Assembly: GCA_021793635.1 (NCBI GenBank)
Contig: JAJYSI010000008.1
Location: forward strand, 1 to 21,701
Source: Bacteroidota bacterium
Lineage (GTDB): Bacteria > Bacteroidota > Ignavibacteria > Ignavibacteriales > Ignavibacteriaceae
Length of the DNA stretch: 21,701 nucleotides
Direction of reading: 5' to 3'
Positions 14,343-21,701 of this stretch are shown piece by piece. The notes below the pieces were generated by a model. That model ran no database searches and was not told the origin of the DNA. It saw only the letters and a program-made list of their open reading frames with translations. Within the stretch, counting starts at the first letter, position 1. Each line of letters starts with the position of its first letter. A program made the translations under genes and the position numbers.

Positions 14343-14440
14343 AGAGAGGAAGAGATAAGGAAGAAATAGGTAATCATAAGGTTTTCATGACGATTTCAGA
14401 ACGTTTTCAAGACGTATTCAGGATGTTTTCAGATCAAGAT
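14343..14440. repeat. Degenerate 11-bp tandem repeat with T-tracts
   Basis: Five clear units in phase: cataaggtttt (14375), catgacgattt (14386), cagaacgtttt (14397), caagacgtatt (14408), caggatgtttt (14419). Fainter units of the same length lie on both sides. The consensus is CAGAACGTTTT. The T-tract recurs once per helical turn. From 14441 to the methyltransferase start is AT-rich DNA with one weak promoter-like pair (TTGATA at 14457, GATAAT at 14481). Confidence 0.7.
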
Positions 14441-14604
14441 AGAATGTAAATTTATTTTGATAAGATAAGCTCTAATTCCAGATAATAAATTATATAATAT
14501 TGCTATTTTATTCAAGATAGTTGCTTGTAGAAGGCTAAATAAATATTTTTGATTCCAATAATACAGAAAAGTAGAAGTAAAATTTTTTGAATTTATATTT
14601 TGGA

Positions 14605-15309
14605 ATGAATAAACAAATCTGGTCAGAGAAAATATTAAGTAAAGCAGATCCTCATTTCAAACCCCGGTGGGAAGTCTATAATGAAGTTGTTAAAAATCAT
14701 TTATGCAAAGAGAAAGTCTGGATTGACTGCGGATGCGGGAATAATGAGACTGTGGAAATATTTGGACAGTATGCCGGGCAAGCTGTTGGAATTGATTTAA
14801 CAAACGATGTAGAATTTAAAAATAATTTTATCAAAGGAGATATACGGAAACTGCCGCTTCATTCCGGCTTTGCTGATCTAATAACATTAAGATTTGTTGT
14901 CGAACATTTTAAAAACAGTGTGGAATATTTAGATGAATTTAAAAGAGTCTTGAAGAAGAAAGGTAAAATAATAATTATAACAACTAATATTTTAAGTCCG
15001 TTTATTTTTATTCCAAGATCTATATTCCCGCATTCAATAAAAAATAAAATTCTGACAAGTGTCTTTAAAGTTAAAGATGAGGATGTCTTCCCAACATATC
15101 ATAGGCTGAATTCACCAGGAAAATTTTTTGAACTTCAAAATGAATTTATCGTTAAGGAGATAAGGTTTATTTCCGATATTAATAATACCCGGAAGTGGAT
15201 GTTCTTGATCCTATTATGCTGGCATAAACTTACTTCTATAAAGATACTGAATAAGTTTAGAACGAATATGCTGGTAATACTGGAGAAGAAGTCGGGTACA
15301 AGAAACTAG
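14605..15309 (+). CDS. Class I SAM-dependent methyltransferase
   Basis: A 234-residue methyltransferase. The SAM-binding motif I is I-D-C-G-C-G-N-N (about 40-47), followed by the acidic end of strand 2, V-G-I-D-L. L-P-L-H-S-G-F-A-D-L-I-T and V-V-E-H-F are the later motifs, and the C-terminal part carries a hydrophobic stretch I-F-I-P-R-S-I-F that may touch a membrane or lipid. The closest look-alikes are methyltransferases of glycan and lipid modification loci, which agrees with the polysaccharide genes further right. The substrate is unknown. A TTG at 14587 would add six residues; I prefer the ATG at 14605. Neither has a good ribosome binding site. Confidence 0.8.
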   Translation: MNKQIWSEKILSKADPHFKPRWEVYNEVVKNHLCKEKVWIDCGCGNNETVEIFGQYAGQAVGIDLTNDVEFKNNFIKGDIRKLPLHSGFADLITLRFVVEHFKNSVEYLDEFKRVLKKKGKIIIITTNILSPFIFIPRSIFPHSIKNKILTSVFKVKDEDVFPTYHRLNSPGKFFELQNEFIVKEIRFISDINNTRKWMFLILLCWHKLTSIKILNKFRTNMLVILEKKSGTRN

Positions 15310-15405
15310 ATACTGGATTGCAATCCGGCATACAGATAATAAATCTTTAATCTAATGGGAAAGAATTTATTAATTATTGAAGTTATGCAAGAACATTAAA
15401 ATATC

Positions 15406-15480
15406 ATGCTGTCCCGAAAGCTTTCATGATCAGCATATAAAAAAAGTGTAAAGGGGGAATCCAAACAAGTCGGGATGACA
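15406..15480. repeat. Palindromic repeat remnant (MITE-like)
   Basis: TGTCCCGA (15410-15417) and TCGGGATGACA (15470-15480) are inverse ends, with two extra bases in the right copy. ATGCTG (15406-15411) and CAGCAT (15431-15436) form an inner hairpin, and GAAAGCTTTC (15416-15425) is itself palindromic. The layout resembles the TGTCATCCCGA-type palindromic repeats common between genes in Bacteroidota-group genomes. It lies between the convergent methyltransferase and GT9 genes. Confidence 0.45.
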
Positions 15481-15505
15481 AAAATATTATTCTGCCTAAC
15501 TACAG

Positions 15506-16567
15506 TCATTTAATTTTTTGAATGGCTTGCAGAACTTTTTCAGGGTAAAGGTACTGCATGCAATTGTTCGGACAGACGGGAGTAAAATAGCAGCCGCAGT
15601 CAAAATCCGGCTCTAAGATTTCGCCTCTTTTGTAAAGATAGAATTCATTCTTGTTAAAGATGTTATTGAAGAGGATTAAGTTCTTTTTTAATCCTACGGC
15701 AAGATGCATTGCCATAGTTACGGCGGTAACAATTGTATCGCATTGGTTAAGCAAGTCCATGAAAGTTTTAAGCGGATAAAAGCCGAAATATTTAGCGCCG
15801 CTTTCTTTTTGAATGAGCTTATTCTTTTCATCCTCCTGTTCGCCGCCTAAAAGAATAACTTCATAACCGTTTGATAAAAGATCTTTAGCAAGCTTTATCC
15901 AGTACTCAGTAAGCCAAAGTCTGGAAGTCCATCTTCCGCCGCAGCCGGTATTAAGACCGATTACTTTTTTAGATTTATCTATATTCCAATTATTTCCAGA
16001 AGGTTCGACCTCAAGAATATAATCTTCGTCATTAAAATTAAAGCCGGCAATATCGAAAATCTCCTGCACATAATGTTTAGTGTTTGCTTTGTTCAAGTTA
16101 TCCCAGAGACCGGTTAGCCATTTATGTTCTTCGGCATCGGTAGAAATTGCTTTTGCATGACCGAATTCATCAATAGTAAAGCCGGATTTCTTTTTTGCCT
16201 TAATTGAATTTGCAAGAGAGATTGCAATTCCATCTTTGTCAAGATTAAGCAGCCAATCGAACTCAATATTTTTAATCAGTTCAATATTTTCGGCGGAAAC
16301 ATTAAGTATTCTATCTACCCAATTCTTACTTAGAATATCGGGGGAATAAGTCAGCCAAGTTATATAAGCGTTTGGAAATTGTTCTCTTAATTTTCGCAAC
16401 AGTGGAGTAGTTCTAATAACATCACCGATTGCGCCAAGCTTTATTATTAGGATTGTGTTTGAAATCTTTTTATAGACAGGACAGCCTTCGCAATGGTAGC
16501 CGAAATCTTTATGCGGCTTGCATGGAATATCGCCTTTATAATAAACACAATCTTGATGAATTAACAT
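15506..16567 (-). CDS. GT9 family (heptosyltransferase-like) glycosyltransferase with Cys-rich N-terminus
   Basis: A GT-B fold glycosyltransferase, 353 residues. I-I-K-L-G-A-I-G-D-V-I-R-T-T-P-L-L (about 40-56) is the acceptor-side signature of ADP-heptose:LPS heptosyltransferases. G-L-N-T-G-C-G-G-R-W and V-I-L-L-G-G-E-Q-E are in the sugar-nucleotide half, and V-T-A-V-T-M-A-M-H-L-A-V-G-L is the closing motif. Before the enzyme lies a small Cys/His module: C7, C16, H19, H25, C26, C29. The C-terminus also has a C-x-C ... C-x3-C cluster. Both could bind metal. The start at 16567 is set by an AGAGGCG site; an in-frame ATG at 16621 would add 18 residues. Likely role: adding heptose or a similar sugar to a surface glycan. 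Confidence 0.85.
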   Translation of the reverse strand: MLIHQDCVYYKGDIPCKPHKDFGYHCEGCPVYKKISNTILIIKLGAIGDVIRTTPLLRKLREQFPNAYITWLTYSPDILSKNWVDRILNVSAENIELIKNIEFDWLLNLDKDGIAISLANSIKAKKKSGFTIDEFGHAKAISTDAEEHKWLTGLWDNLNKANTKHYVQEIFDIAGFNFNDEDYILEVEPSGNNWNIDKSKKVIGLNTGCGGRWTSRLWLTEYWIKLAKDLLSNGYEVILLGGEQEDEKNKLIQKESGAKYFGFYPLKTFMDLLNQCDTIVTAVTMAMHLAVGLKKNLILFNNIFNKNEFYLYKRGEILEPDFDCGCYFTPVCPNNCMQYLYPEKVLQAIQKIK

Positions 16568-16790
16568 TATCGCCTCTTTAACTGTAGTAATATCTAAAGA
16601 ATATTTTTTATGATAGTGCAATATAAAAGAATTGAGTGAATATTTTTATTATTATCTATTGCAGATTATCTGCTAGATATATGTTCGACAGTATAACTGT
16701 CAGACAACTAAAAATTAAGGGGATTAAAAAAATGAGGTGGTAAATCAATTGAATTGAAAACCGAAGATAAAAAAATGTAAATGGAATTAT
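16568..16790. promoter_or_regulatory. Upstream region of the GT9 gene with two perfect inverted repeats
   Basis: GCAGAT-T-ATCTGC (16661-16673) and GACAGT-ATA-ACTGTC (16687-16701) are perfect 6-bp inverted repeats only 13 bases apart, 94 to 134 bases upstream of the GT9 start. They could be operators or short palindrome remnants. The remainder is AT-rich with no clear promoter match. Confidence 0.4.
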
Positions 16791-17100
16791 GAAAAAACTA
16801 TTTTGAGTAATAAAAAAACAAGCGGGATGGTAAAGAGAGTTCCCGGATGATAAAATGACGAACTGGAATGGTAAAATGACAATATGGGATTGTAAAATAT
16901 CGATATGGATGGTAAAATAACAATCGGGAGTTATAAATCAGCAAATTAGTTTCTTAAAACGAGAATAATTTTGCTAAAATGACATCTTGGAGTGCCAAAA
17001 CGTCAATAAATTCTATAAAACGAGAAGAATTTTGATAATTTGGCGTTTTGTTTTATTAAAATAATAAGTTGGAACGGTAAAACGCCTAATATTGTAAAAA
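16791..17100. repeat. Array of phased A-tracts, about 20.6-bp period
   Basis: A TAAAA-type tract recurs at 16811, 16831, 16851, 16872, 16893, 16913, 16934, 16955, 16975, 16996, 17016, 17036, 17057 and 17078, every 20 or 21 bases. The best-kept units read GGGATGGTAAAATGACAATAT. Units elsewhere share only the A-tract and part of the flank. Two DNA helical turns per unit place the tracts on one face, which bends DNA. No protein is encoded here; 17101-17220 holds no recognisable feature. Confidence 0.75.
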
Positions 17101-17220
17101 ATCGAGGTTCTGCCGATAGCTTTAACCATGTTACAGCTAAGCAAGAATTCTTAGTTTCCGTTAATGAAAGTTTCCTTCGAAATATTATAAACCAATGTCA
17201 AAGATATGTTGGGTATATTT

Positions 17221-19350
17221 TTATTTTAGGAGGATCATCTTTTTAGTTGTGGAATATTCTCCCGCTGTTATTCTATAAAAATAAATTCCGCTTGGAAGAT
17301 TGACTGCATTAAATTTTATTTCATAATTTCCGGCGGGTTTATTTCCATTTACTAATGTTGCTACTTCATTGCCAAGTATGTCGTAAACTTTTATAGTTAC
17401 TAACCCACCCCCAGCCCCTCCAAGGAGGGGAGAATTTGATGAGGGGATTGAATATTCTATTGTTGTAGTTGGATTGAAGGGATTGGGGTAATTCTGATTA
17501 AGAATAAGAGTCAACGGAAGGTCATTTGAGCTATTTCTAACATCTGTCAATATTTCGGAAATTGGTTGTTTCCAGACACCTCCATTGTGGGATCCGGCAA
17601 ATAGTATTTTATCATATACTGCAAGGGATTGTATATTATCGTTAGCTAGTTGTCTATTAGCTGGAATCCAGTTATACCCATTATCTAAAGAATAGTACAC
17701 ACCAGAGGATGTTCCTGCAAAAATAATTGAGTCACTGACAGTAAAAGCGCGAACTTGTATTTTATTAAAGCCTATTTGTTTCCAGTTTGTTCCATTGTCT
17801 GTAGATAAAAATGCACCGTTATCAGCGCCGACAAAAATATTAGAGTCTTTTATAAGCATTGCATTAATATTGTAGTATGCGTCGACAAAAGATTGTATCC
17901 AGTTTCGTCCATTGTCAGTTGAATAATAAACTTCACCATACTCATCATTACCATTTGCAATCCCGACAAATAGTGTAGAATCATTTGCAGCAAAAGAAGT
18001 AATCTTACTAAGGTAAGTAGAAAAAGTGGTTTGTCTCCAACTAGCTCCATTATCATTTGAAAAAAATATTTGTGCTGTAGAATCCTGAAATTGATTAGTG
18101 CCTACAAAAAGGCTACTATCTTTTGATATAATTGCACCAACGCGAGTATTAGTCAAATTGTTATCGACTTCTGACCAAGTTGTCCCATCATTATTCGAAA
18201 GGAAAACTCCGCCGGGAGAATAAGAAAAGTCTTGGGTAACGACAATTCCGGTACCAGCAAAAAGATTGTTACCTATTTTAGCAAATCCGCAAATACTTTT
18301 ATGAGTTAAGCCGCTTTGAATCCAATTATCCCCTTGGTCAGTTGAGAGAAAAACACCGCTTAATGAAGTACCAGCAATTAGATTTTTGCCATTGGAATAA
18401 ATGGTTCTAACATCAGTAAGAGCGAGTCCTCTTTGTGACCAGCTTATACCATCATCAGTTGAAATAAAAACACCTCCATAACTGCCTGCAATTAAGTAAG
18501 TACCGTCCATAATAAGTGAGATAACGGGAGTTTTTGAAAGGTTAGTTGGTTGCCAGCTAACTCCATTATTTTTTGAAATATAAACTCCATCAGAGGTTCC
18601 TGCAAATATATCATTACCGTTAATTAATATTGCGCGAATATAATTACCGGTAATCCCGGTATTAATTGATGACCAATTATTTCCGTTATTTGTTGAAAGA
18701 AAAATACCGTTATTTGTACCGGCAAAAAGATTGGTTCCATTAATAGCTAAAGCATAGACTGTTTCTGTTGAGATTCCGCTATTTGCCGGTTTCCAACTCA
18801 TACCATTGTCTGTTGAGAGATATACACCATTATCAGTTCCTGCAAATGTATTGTTGCCATCCACAATATAAGAGTAAATATTAGTAGTTTGTTGACCCAG
18901 CGTCAGCCGGTTCCAATGTAAACCACCATCTGTAGATAGACTTAGTCCGGCAAGTAGATTTTGCCCGCTTGATGCAATCGCTATAACATCTCCTCCACCT
19001 AAATTAGTATTTAACCAATTAGACCCATTATCTGTTGAATAGTATAGATTACAATAATTAGGTCTATAAGTACCTGCAAAAACTATAGTATCCCCAGATT
19101 CATTAACATTTACAAATAACGACTGGATATAGTCTTTAGTCGTTAAACTTGTAGGCATCCAGTTTTCCCCAAGGTCTGTAGATTTGAAGACCCCAAAATC
19201 GGTACCAGCAAAAATATTATCGCCGCTTTTAGCCAAACATAATACTTGTCCACCATAAGGTCCATTAGTTTGAACCCATTGAGCTGCTGAAAATGATTGA
19301 ATAAAGATGAATGCGATTAAAATATAATAAAATGTTCTTTTAGATTTCAT
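17221..19350 (-). CDS. Secreted Asp-box beta-propeller protein with T9SS sorting domain
   Basis: A 709-residue exported protein. Residues 1-23 are a signal peptide (hydrophobic I-L-I-A-F-I-F-I, cut after A-A or nearby). The body is a long run of repeats of about 40-45 residues of the form F-A-G-T-x-x-G-V-x-x-S-T-D-N-G-x-x-W. I count 13 Asp-box motifs (S-x-D-x-G-x-x-W), the hallmark of BNR/sialidase/sortilin-type propellers. The C-terminal 90 residues form a type A T9SS sorting domain: N-Q-N-Y-P-N-P-F-N-P-T-T, then V-Y-D-I-L-G-N-E-V and Y-F-Y-R-I-T-A-G. The protein is therefore carried across the outer membrane and anchored or released. A palindromic insert (17401-17440) adds a glycine-rich peptide in this domain. 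No enzyme residues are evident; ligand-binding or scaffolding is likely. Confidence 0.92.
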   Translation of the reverse strand: MKSKRTFYYILIAFIFIQSFSAAQWVQTNGPYGGQVLCLAKSGDNIFAGTDFGVFKSTDLGENWMPTSLTTKDYIQSLFVNVNESGDTIVFAGTYRPNYCNLYYSTDNGSNWLNTNLGGGDVIAIASSGQNLLAGLSLSTDGGLHWNRLTLGQQTTNIYSYIVDGNNTFAGTDNGVYLSTDNGMSWKPANSGISTETVYALAINGTNLFAGTNNGIFLSTNNGNNWSSINTGITGNYIRAILINGNDIFAGTSDGVYISKNNGVSWQPTNLSKTPVISLIMDGTYLIAGSYGGVFISTDDGISWSQRGLALTDVRTIYSNGKNLIAGTSLSGVFLSTDQGDNWIQSGLTHKSICGFAKIGNNLFAGTGIVVTQDFSYSPGGVFLSNNDGTTWSEVDNNLTNTRVGAIISKDSSLFVGTNQFQDSTAQIFFSNDNGASWRQTTFSTYLSKITSFAANDSTLFVGIANGNDEYGEVYYSTDNGRNWIQSFVDAYYNINAMLIKDSNIFVGADNGAFLSTDNGTNWKQIGFNKIQVRAFTVSDSIIFAGTSSGVYYSLDNGYNWIPANRQLANDNIQSLAVYDKILFAGSHNGGVWKQPISEILTDVRNSSNDLPLTLILNQNYPNPFNPTTTIEYSIPSSNSPLLGGAGGGLVTIKVYDILGNEVATLVNGNKPAGNYEIKFNAVNLPSGIYFYRITAGEYSTTKKMILLK
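17401..17440. repeat. Palindromic repeat inserted in frame in the T9SS domain
   Basis: CCCCTCC-AA-GGAGGGG (17415-17430) is a perfect 7-bp palindrome flanked by C-rich ACCCACCCCCAG. It falls inside the coding region and encodes the peptide S-P-L-L-G-G-A-G-G-G-L between the I-P and V-T-I-K-V-Y segments of the sorting domain, where relatives have only a few residues. Similar C-rich palindromes are widespread in Ignavibacteria/Bacteroidota sorting domains. Confidence 0.6.
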
Positions 19351-19437
19351 TTCTTATAACCACGATATATTAATAAGGTATCAAATTGTTAATAAAAATA
19401 ATCTATTTAGAAGTTGGCATCAAGAGTACTCCCTATT

Positions 19438-19465
19438 TTGACGCTCAAATTTTAGGTTTTATAAA
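19438..19465 (+). promoter_or_regulatory. Possible promoter of the deacetylase-methyltransferase pair
   Basis: TTGACG (19438-19443), 16-base spacer, TATAAA (19460-19465), 50 bases ahead of the ATG at 19516. Each box differs from consensus by one base. The rest of the 19351-19515 gap is AT-rich and shows no other clear signal. Confidence 0.45.
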
Positions 19466-19515
19466 TGTGTTTTATTAAATTTTGAGATATATAATTTAAT
19501 ACAATTATAACCTTA

Positions 19516-20325
19516 ATGGTAAATGCAATATCTATTGATCTTGAAGACTGGTTTTGTGCTAATAATCTAAAAATAGAAATAAATTACTGGGACAAGTTAG
19601 AGCTACGAGTCGTAAAGAATACACGTCGTTTACTGCAAATACTTAATGAGAATAATACCAAAGCTACATTTTTTGTCTTGGGCTGGATAGCAGAGAAAGT
19701 GCCAGAATTAATTTCAGAGATTGATGCTGCTGGACACGAAATTGCCGTTCATGGATATTCCCATTCTTTAATAACAGAAATTACCCGGAGTCAATTTGAA
19801 GCAGATTTGGAAAAGGCTCTAAAATACATTTCATTAGCTTCAAAACAACAATTAGTGGGTTTTAGAGCACCATCTTTTACTGTTACGAAAAAAACACTGT
19901 GGGCGTTGGATATTTTAACAAAGAATAACATTAAATATGATTCTTCAGTTTTCCCTATAGACTTTCATCCGGATTATGGAATGCCTGGTGCTAATTTATC
20001 AATTCACAAGATAAATAATATTATTGAAGTCCCTTTAAGTGTGGTTGAAGTGTGGGGAAAAAGAATTCCATGCAGCGGAGGCGGATATTTTAGATTGTTT
20101 CCATATTCGTTAACGAAATTATTAATAAATAAATGTAATGAACAAGGAAGACCGGTTATTTTTTATATACACCCATGGGAGATTGATTCAGAACAGCCGC
20201 GAAGAAACCTTTCCTTGACTAAGAGATTTAGACATTATCATAATTTAGATAAAACAGCTTCTCGTTTAAATAAATTACTAACCGATTTTAAATTTGAACC
20301 AATAAGAAAGGTATTGAATATATGA
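19516..20325 (+). CDS. Polysaccharide deacetylase, XrtA/DUF3473 type
   Basis: An NodB-fold carbohydrate esterase (CE4) of 269 residues. I-D-L-E-D-W-F (7-13) is the opening catalytic and metal motif of the variant found next to exosortase systems. Then come A-T-F-F-V-L-G-W, H-G-Y-S-H-S (the metal-binding H-x3-H), F-R-A-P-S-F-T-V and Y-D-S-S-V-F-P. The final half with C-S-G-G-G-Y-F-R and F-Y-I-H-P-W-E-I-D is the DUF3473 tail of PEP-CTERM/XrtA-linked deacetylases. It would remove acetyl groups from an exopolysaccharide. No Shine-Dalgarno site is visible. It overlaps the next gene by ATGA. It has no signal peptide, so it works inside the cell or leaves by a non-classical route. Confidence 0.88.
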   Translation: MVNAISIDLEDWFCANNLKIEINYWDKLELRVVKNTRRLLQILNENNTKATFFVLGWIAEKVPELISEIDAAGHEIAVHGYSHSLITEITRSQFEADLEKALKYISLASKQQLVGFRAPSFTVTKKTLWALDILTKNNIKYDSSVFPIDFHPDYGMPGANLSIHKINNIIEVPLSVVEVWGKRIPCSGGGYFRLFPYSLTKLLINKCNEQGRPVIFYIHPWEIDSEQPRRNLSLTKRFRHYHNLDKTASRLNKLLTDFKFEPIRKVLNI

Positions 20326-20972
20326 ATAATGAATTATTAACACAGGAAAAATATTGGGATAGCGAGGTAAAAGAATTTGATTCAATTTACTCTCACAAAA
20401 AAAGTAAATTTTCAAACTGGTTAGACAAAACTTTCCGTTGGGATATGTATGCGAGATATGAATTTACATTAAAGAATAGTGAACCAATAAAAAATCGATC
20501 TTTTTTAGATGTCGGGTGTGGAACAGGAAGGTATTCGATCGAGTTAGCAAAGAGAGGCGCAGATAAAGTAATAGGAATTGATATAGCCAATGAGATGGTG
20601 AAAGTTTGCCAAGAAAGAATAAAAAAAGAATTAGTTTCCAATAAATGTAAATTTATCCAATCGGACTTGCTTGCCTATCAACCGGAATCAAAATTTGATG
20701 TATGCATCGGTATAGGATTGTTCGATTATGTAAATGAAGCTTTGCCTGTATTAACTAAAATGCATGATGTTGTTACAGATAGTGCAATAATGACATTCCC
20801 GCGAAGCGGGACTTTGCGTTCACTGATTAGAAAAATTCGCCTTGGAATAAAAGGATGTCCAGTTTATTTTTATTCTCAAAAGAAAATCGAAAGGTTATTA
20901 AACGAGGCTGGATTTAGAAGTTACAAGATAGAAATGATTGGACAATTGTTTTGTGTCAAAGCAAAATTATAA
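20322..20972 (+). CDS. Class I SAM-dependent methyltransferase, polysaccharide locus
   Basis: A 216-residue methyltransferase. Motif I is F-L-D-V-G-C-G-T-G-R-Y (about 61-71), strand 2 V-I-G-I-D-I-A, motif II near F-I-Q-S-D-L-L, and the fourth strand F-D-V-C-I-G-I-G-L-F-D-Y-V. The A-x-x-F-P-R-S-G segment resembles glycan O- or N-methyltransferases. It starts at the ATGA overlap with the deacetylase stop, so the two are translated together, and it probably acts on the same polysaccharide or its lipid carrier. The substrate is unknown. It is not closely similar to the methyltransferase at 14605-15309. Confidence 0.85.
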   Translation: MNNELLTQEKYWDSEVKEFDSIYSHKKSKFSNWLDKTFRWDMYARYEFTLKNSEPIKNRSFLDVGCGTGRYSIELAKRGADKVIGIDIANEMVKVCQERIKKELVSNKCKFIQSDLLAYQPESKFDVCIGIGLFDYVNEALPVLTKMHDVVTDSAIMTFPRSGTLRSLIRKIRLGIKGCPVYFYSQKKIERLLNEAGFRSYKIEMIGQLFCVKAKL

Positions 20973-21017
20973 TAATGTCTCCTTACCCCAAATCAAGACA
21001 AATTCTCTGATATAAAA

Positions 21018-21032
21018 ATCTTTAGTAAAGAT
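21018..21032. promoter_or_regulatory. Short perfect inverted repeat upstream of wzz
   Basis: ATCTTTA-G-TAAAGAT, a 7-bp perfect inverted repeat, 39 bases upstream of the -35 box at 21071. It may be an operator or chance in AT-rich DNA. It lacks the T-run of a terminator. Confidence 0.3.
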
Positions 21033-21070
21033 ATATACGTTATGGAATATAATATATATTATTTCTTTAC

Positions 21071-21099
21071 TTGTTAAAGTCTTGTGATGAATCTATATT
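21071..21099 (+). promoter_or_regulatory. Promoter of the Wzz-type gene
   Basis: TTGTTA (21071-21076), 17-base spacer, TATATT (21094-21099). The -10 box is identical to those of the two small RNA promoters. It lies 64 bases before the ATG at 21164. Confidence 0.5.
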
Positions 21100-21163
21100 T
21101 TAATACTAAAAATATCTTTTTAATTAGTAATAATCTAACAAAAATAAATTGGAACGATAAATA

Positions 21164-21701
21164 ATGGACGAAATGTCTAAATCACAAGTTAAAAATCAAA
21201 ACAATATTTTTTATTACTGGGACATTTTAAAAAAATGGAAAAGATTTATAATTTTTAATGTAGTTATTGTAACGCTAATTGCGACCCTTATTGCATTCAT
21301 ATTACCAGTATGGTATTATTCGTATGCTGTCTTAAAACCTTCGGAAGGTTCTAGTATGAACATATTTTCGGCTGTATTAGGCGCAAAAGGTCTTTCGGCA
21401 ATCGGAAAAAGTTTAAATGTAGGAGGATTGCAATATTCAGATTTAGATTATTATCAGTCTTTATTAAGCAGCAGAAAAATTGCTTTAGAGATGATAGAAA
21501 AATTCAATTTAAAAAAGATATATGATGAGCAATATACTTTTAAGACAATTAACCAATTGCATGCGAATTCTCAATTTCAAGGAGAAGCGAGGTCTAATCT
21601 TTTAGTTGTTGGCGTATATGATAAAAATCCAAAACGTTCCAGTGAAATGGTTTCATATTATATTAATGAACTTGACAGTCTAATTTTAAGCATATCAAAG
21701 G
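21164..21701 (+). CDS. Wzz/chain-length-determinant family protein (3' partial)
   Basis: The first 179 residues of a polysaccharide copolymerase-type membrane protein. The reading frame stays open to the window edge. After a short polar N-terminus, F-Y-Y-W-D-I-L-K-K-W-K-R-F is the typical cytoplasmic start of the Wzz domain. A transmembrane segment follows at about 29-48 (I-I-F-N-V-V-I-V-T-L-I-A-T-L-I-A-F-I-L-P). The periplasmic part begins Y-Y-S-Y-A-V-L-K-P-S and has the conserved Y-Y-Q-S-L-L-S-S-R-K-I-A-L-E-M-I-E-K-F segment. These proteins set O-antigen or exopolysaccharide length. With the deacetylase and methyltransferase it marks the beginning of an exopolysaccharide cluster beyond the right edge. 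Confidence 0.85.
   Translation, partial: MDEMSKSQVKNQNNIFYYWDILKKWKRFIIFNVVIVTLIATLIAFILPVWYYSYAVLKPSEGSSMNIFSAVLGAKGLSAIGKSLNVGGLQYSDLDYYQSLLSSRKIALEMIEKFNLKKIYDEQYTFKTINQLHANSQFQGEARSNLLVVGVYDKNPKRSSEMVSYYINELDSLILSISK

Noticed and set aside
16791..17100. CRISPR-like array
   Set aside because: Units are degenerate with 20-21-bp spacing and no identical repeats or unique spacers. There are no cas genes.
17040..17246. Open frame of 68 codons on the plus strand
   Set aside because: It runs through the phased A-tract array into the 3' end of the T9SS gene, has no ribosome binding site and reads as low-complexity sequence.

Overview
The window looks like a piece of chromosome from an AT-rich bacterium of the Ignavibacteriota (Bacteroidota-Chlorobi group). 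The strongest pointer is a secreted beta-propeller protein (17221-19350, minus) ending in a type IX secretion sorting domain with the N-Y-P-N-P-F-N-P-T-T signature typical of Ignavibacteria. The start of the window cuts a ferredoxin/ferric-reductase-like oxidoreductase, and the right end cuts a Wzz-type chain-length protein, so both edges are internal to genes.

Left part (1-6460): an oxidoreductase C-terminus, an exported SagB-type nitroreductase, a DUF2269 membrane protein, a divergent YchF ATPase (minus), a membrane-anchored penicillin-acylase-family Ntn hydrolase, and a two-gene module on the minus strand (DUF4258 protein followed by a YgiT-type zinc-finger protein) that looks like a toxin-antitoxin pair. 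ychF is bracketed by two imperfect palindromes, at 1852-1943 and 3126-3200. In both, the arms are short tandem runs of a degenerate 8-base unit.

Middle part (6460-13610): metF, a Gfo/Idh/MocA oxidoreductase and a class II aldolase form one tight operon. ddl, an FtsB/DivIC-like divisome protein and rarA form a cell-wall, division and recombination group. On the opposite strand, a small DUF3098-like membrane protein, an orphan EutN/CcmL-type microcompartment vertex protein and dprA run together towards rarA, with which dprA overlaps by 4 bases.

Non-coding island (13610-14600): this is the most unusual part. Two short structured RNAs on the minus strand each have a recognisable promoter (TTGACA, 17- or 16-base spacer, TATATT) and an intrinsic terminator (ends near 13613 and 14144). 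An 82-aa protein of unknown function lies between them. Both RNAs contain mutually exclusive pairings that suggest attenuator- or riboswitch-like behaviour. Neither matches a riboswitch consensus I know. Next to them lies an 11-bp T-tract repeat array.

Right part (14600-21701): surface polysaccharide and secretion functions, namely two SAM-dependent methyltransferases, a GT9 heptosyltransferase-like enzyme with a Cys-rich N-terminal module, the T9SS propeller protein, a DUF3473-type polysaccharide deacetylase and the Wzz protein. Between the GT9 and T9SS genes is an array in which short A-tracts recur every 20-21 bases over about 290 bp. This is the signature expected of phased, intrinsically bent DNA or a very degenerate tandem repeat.
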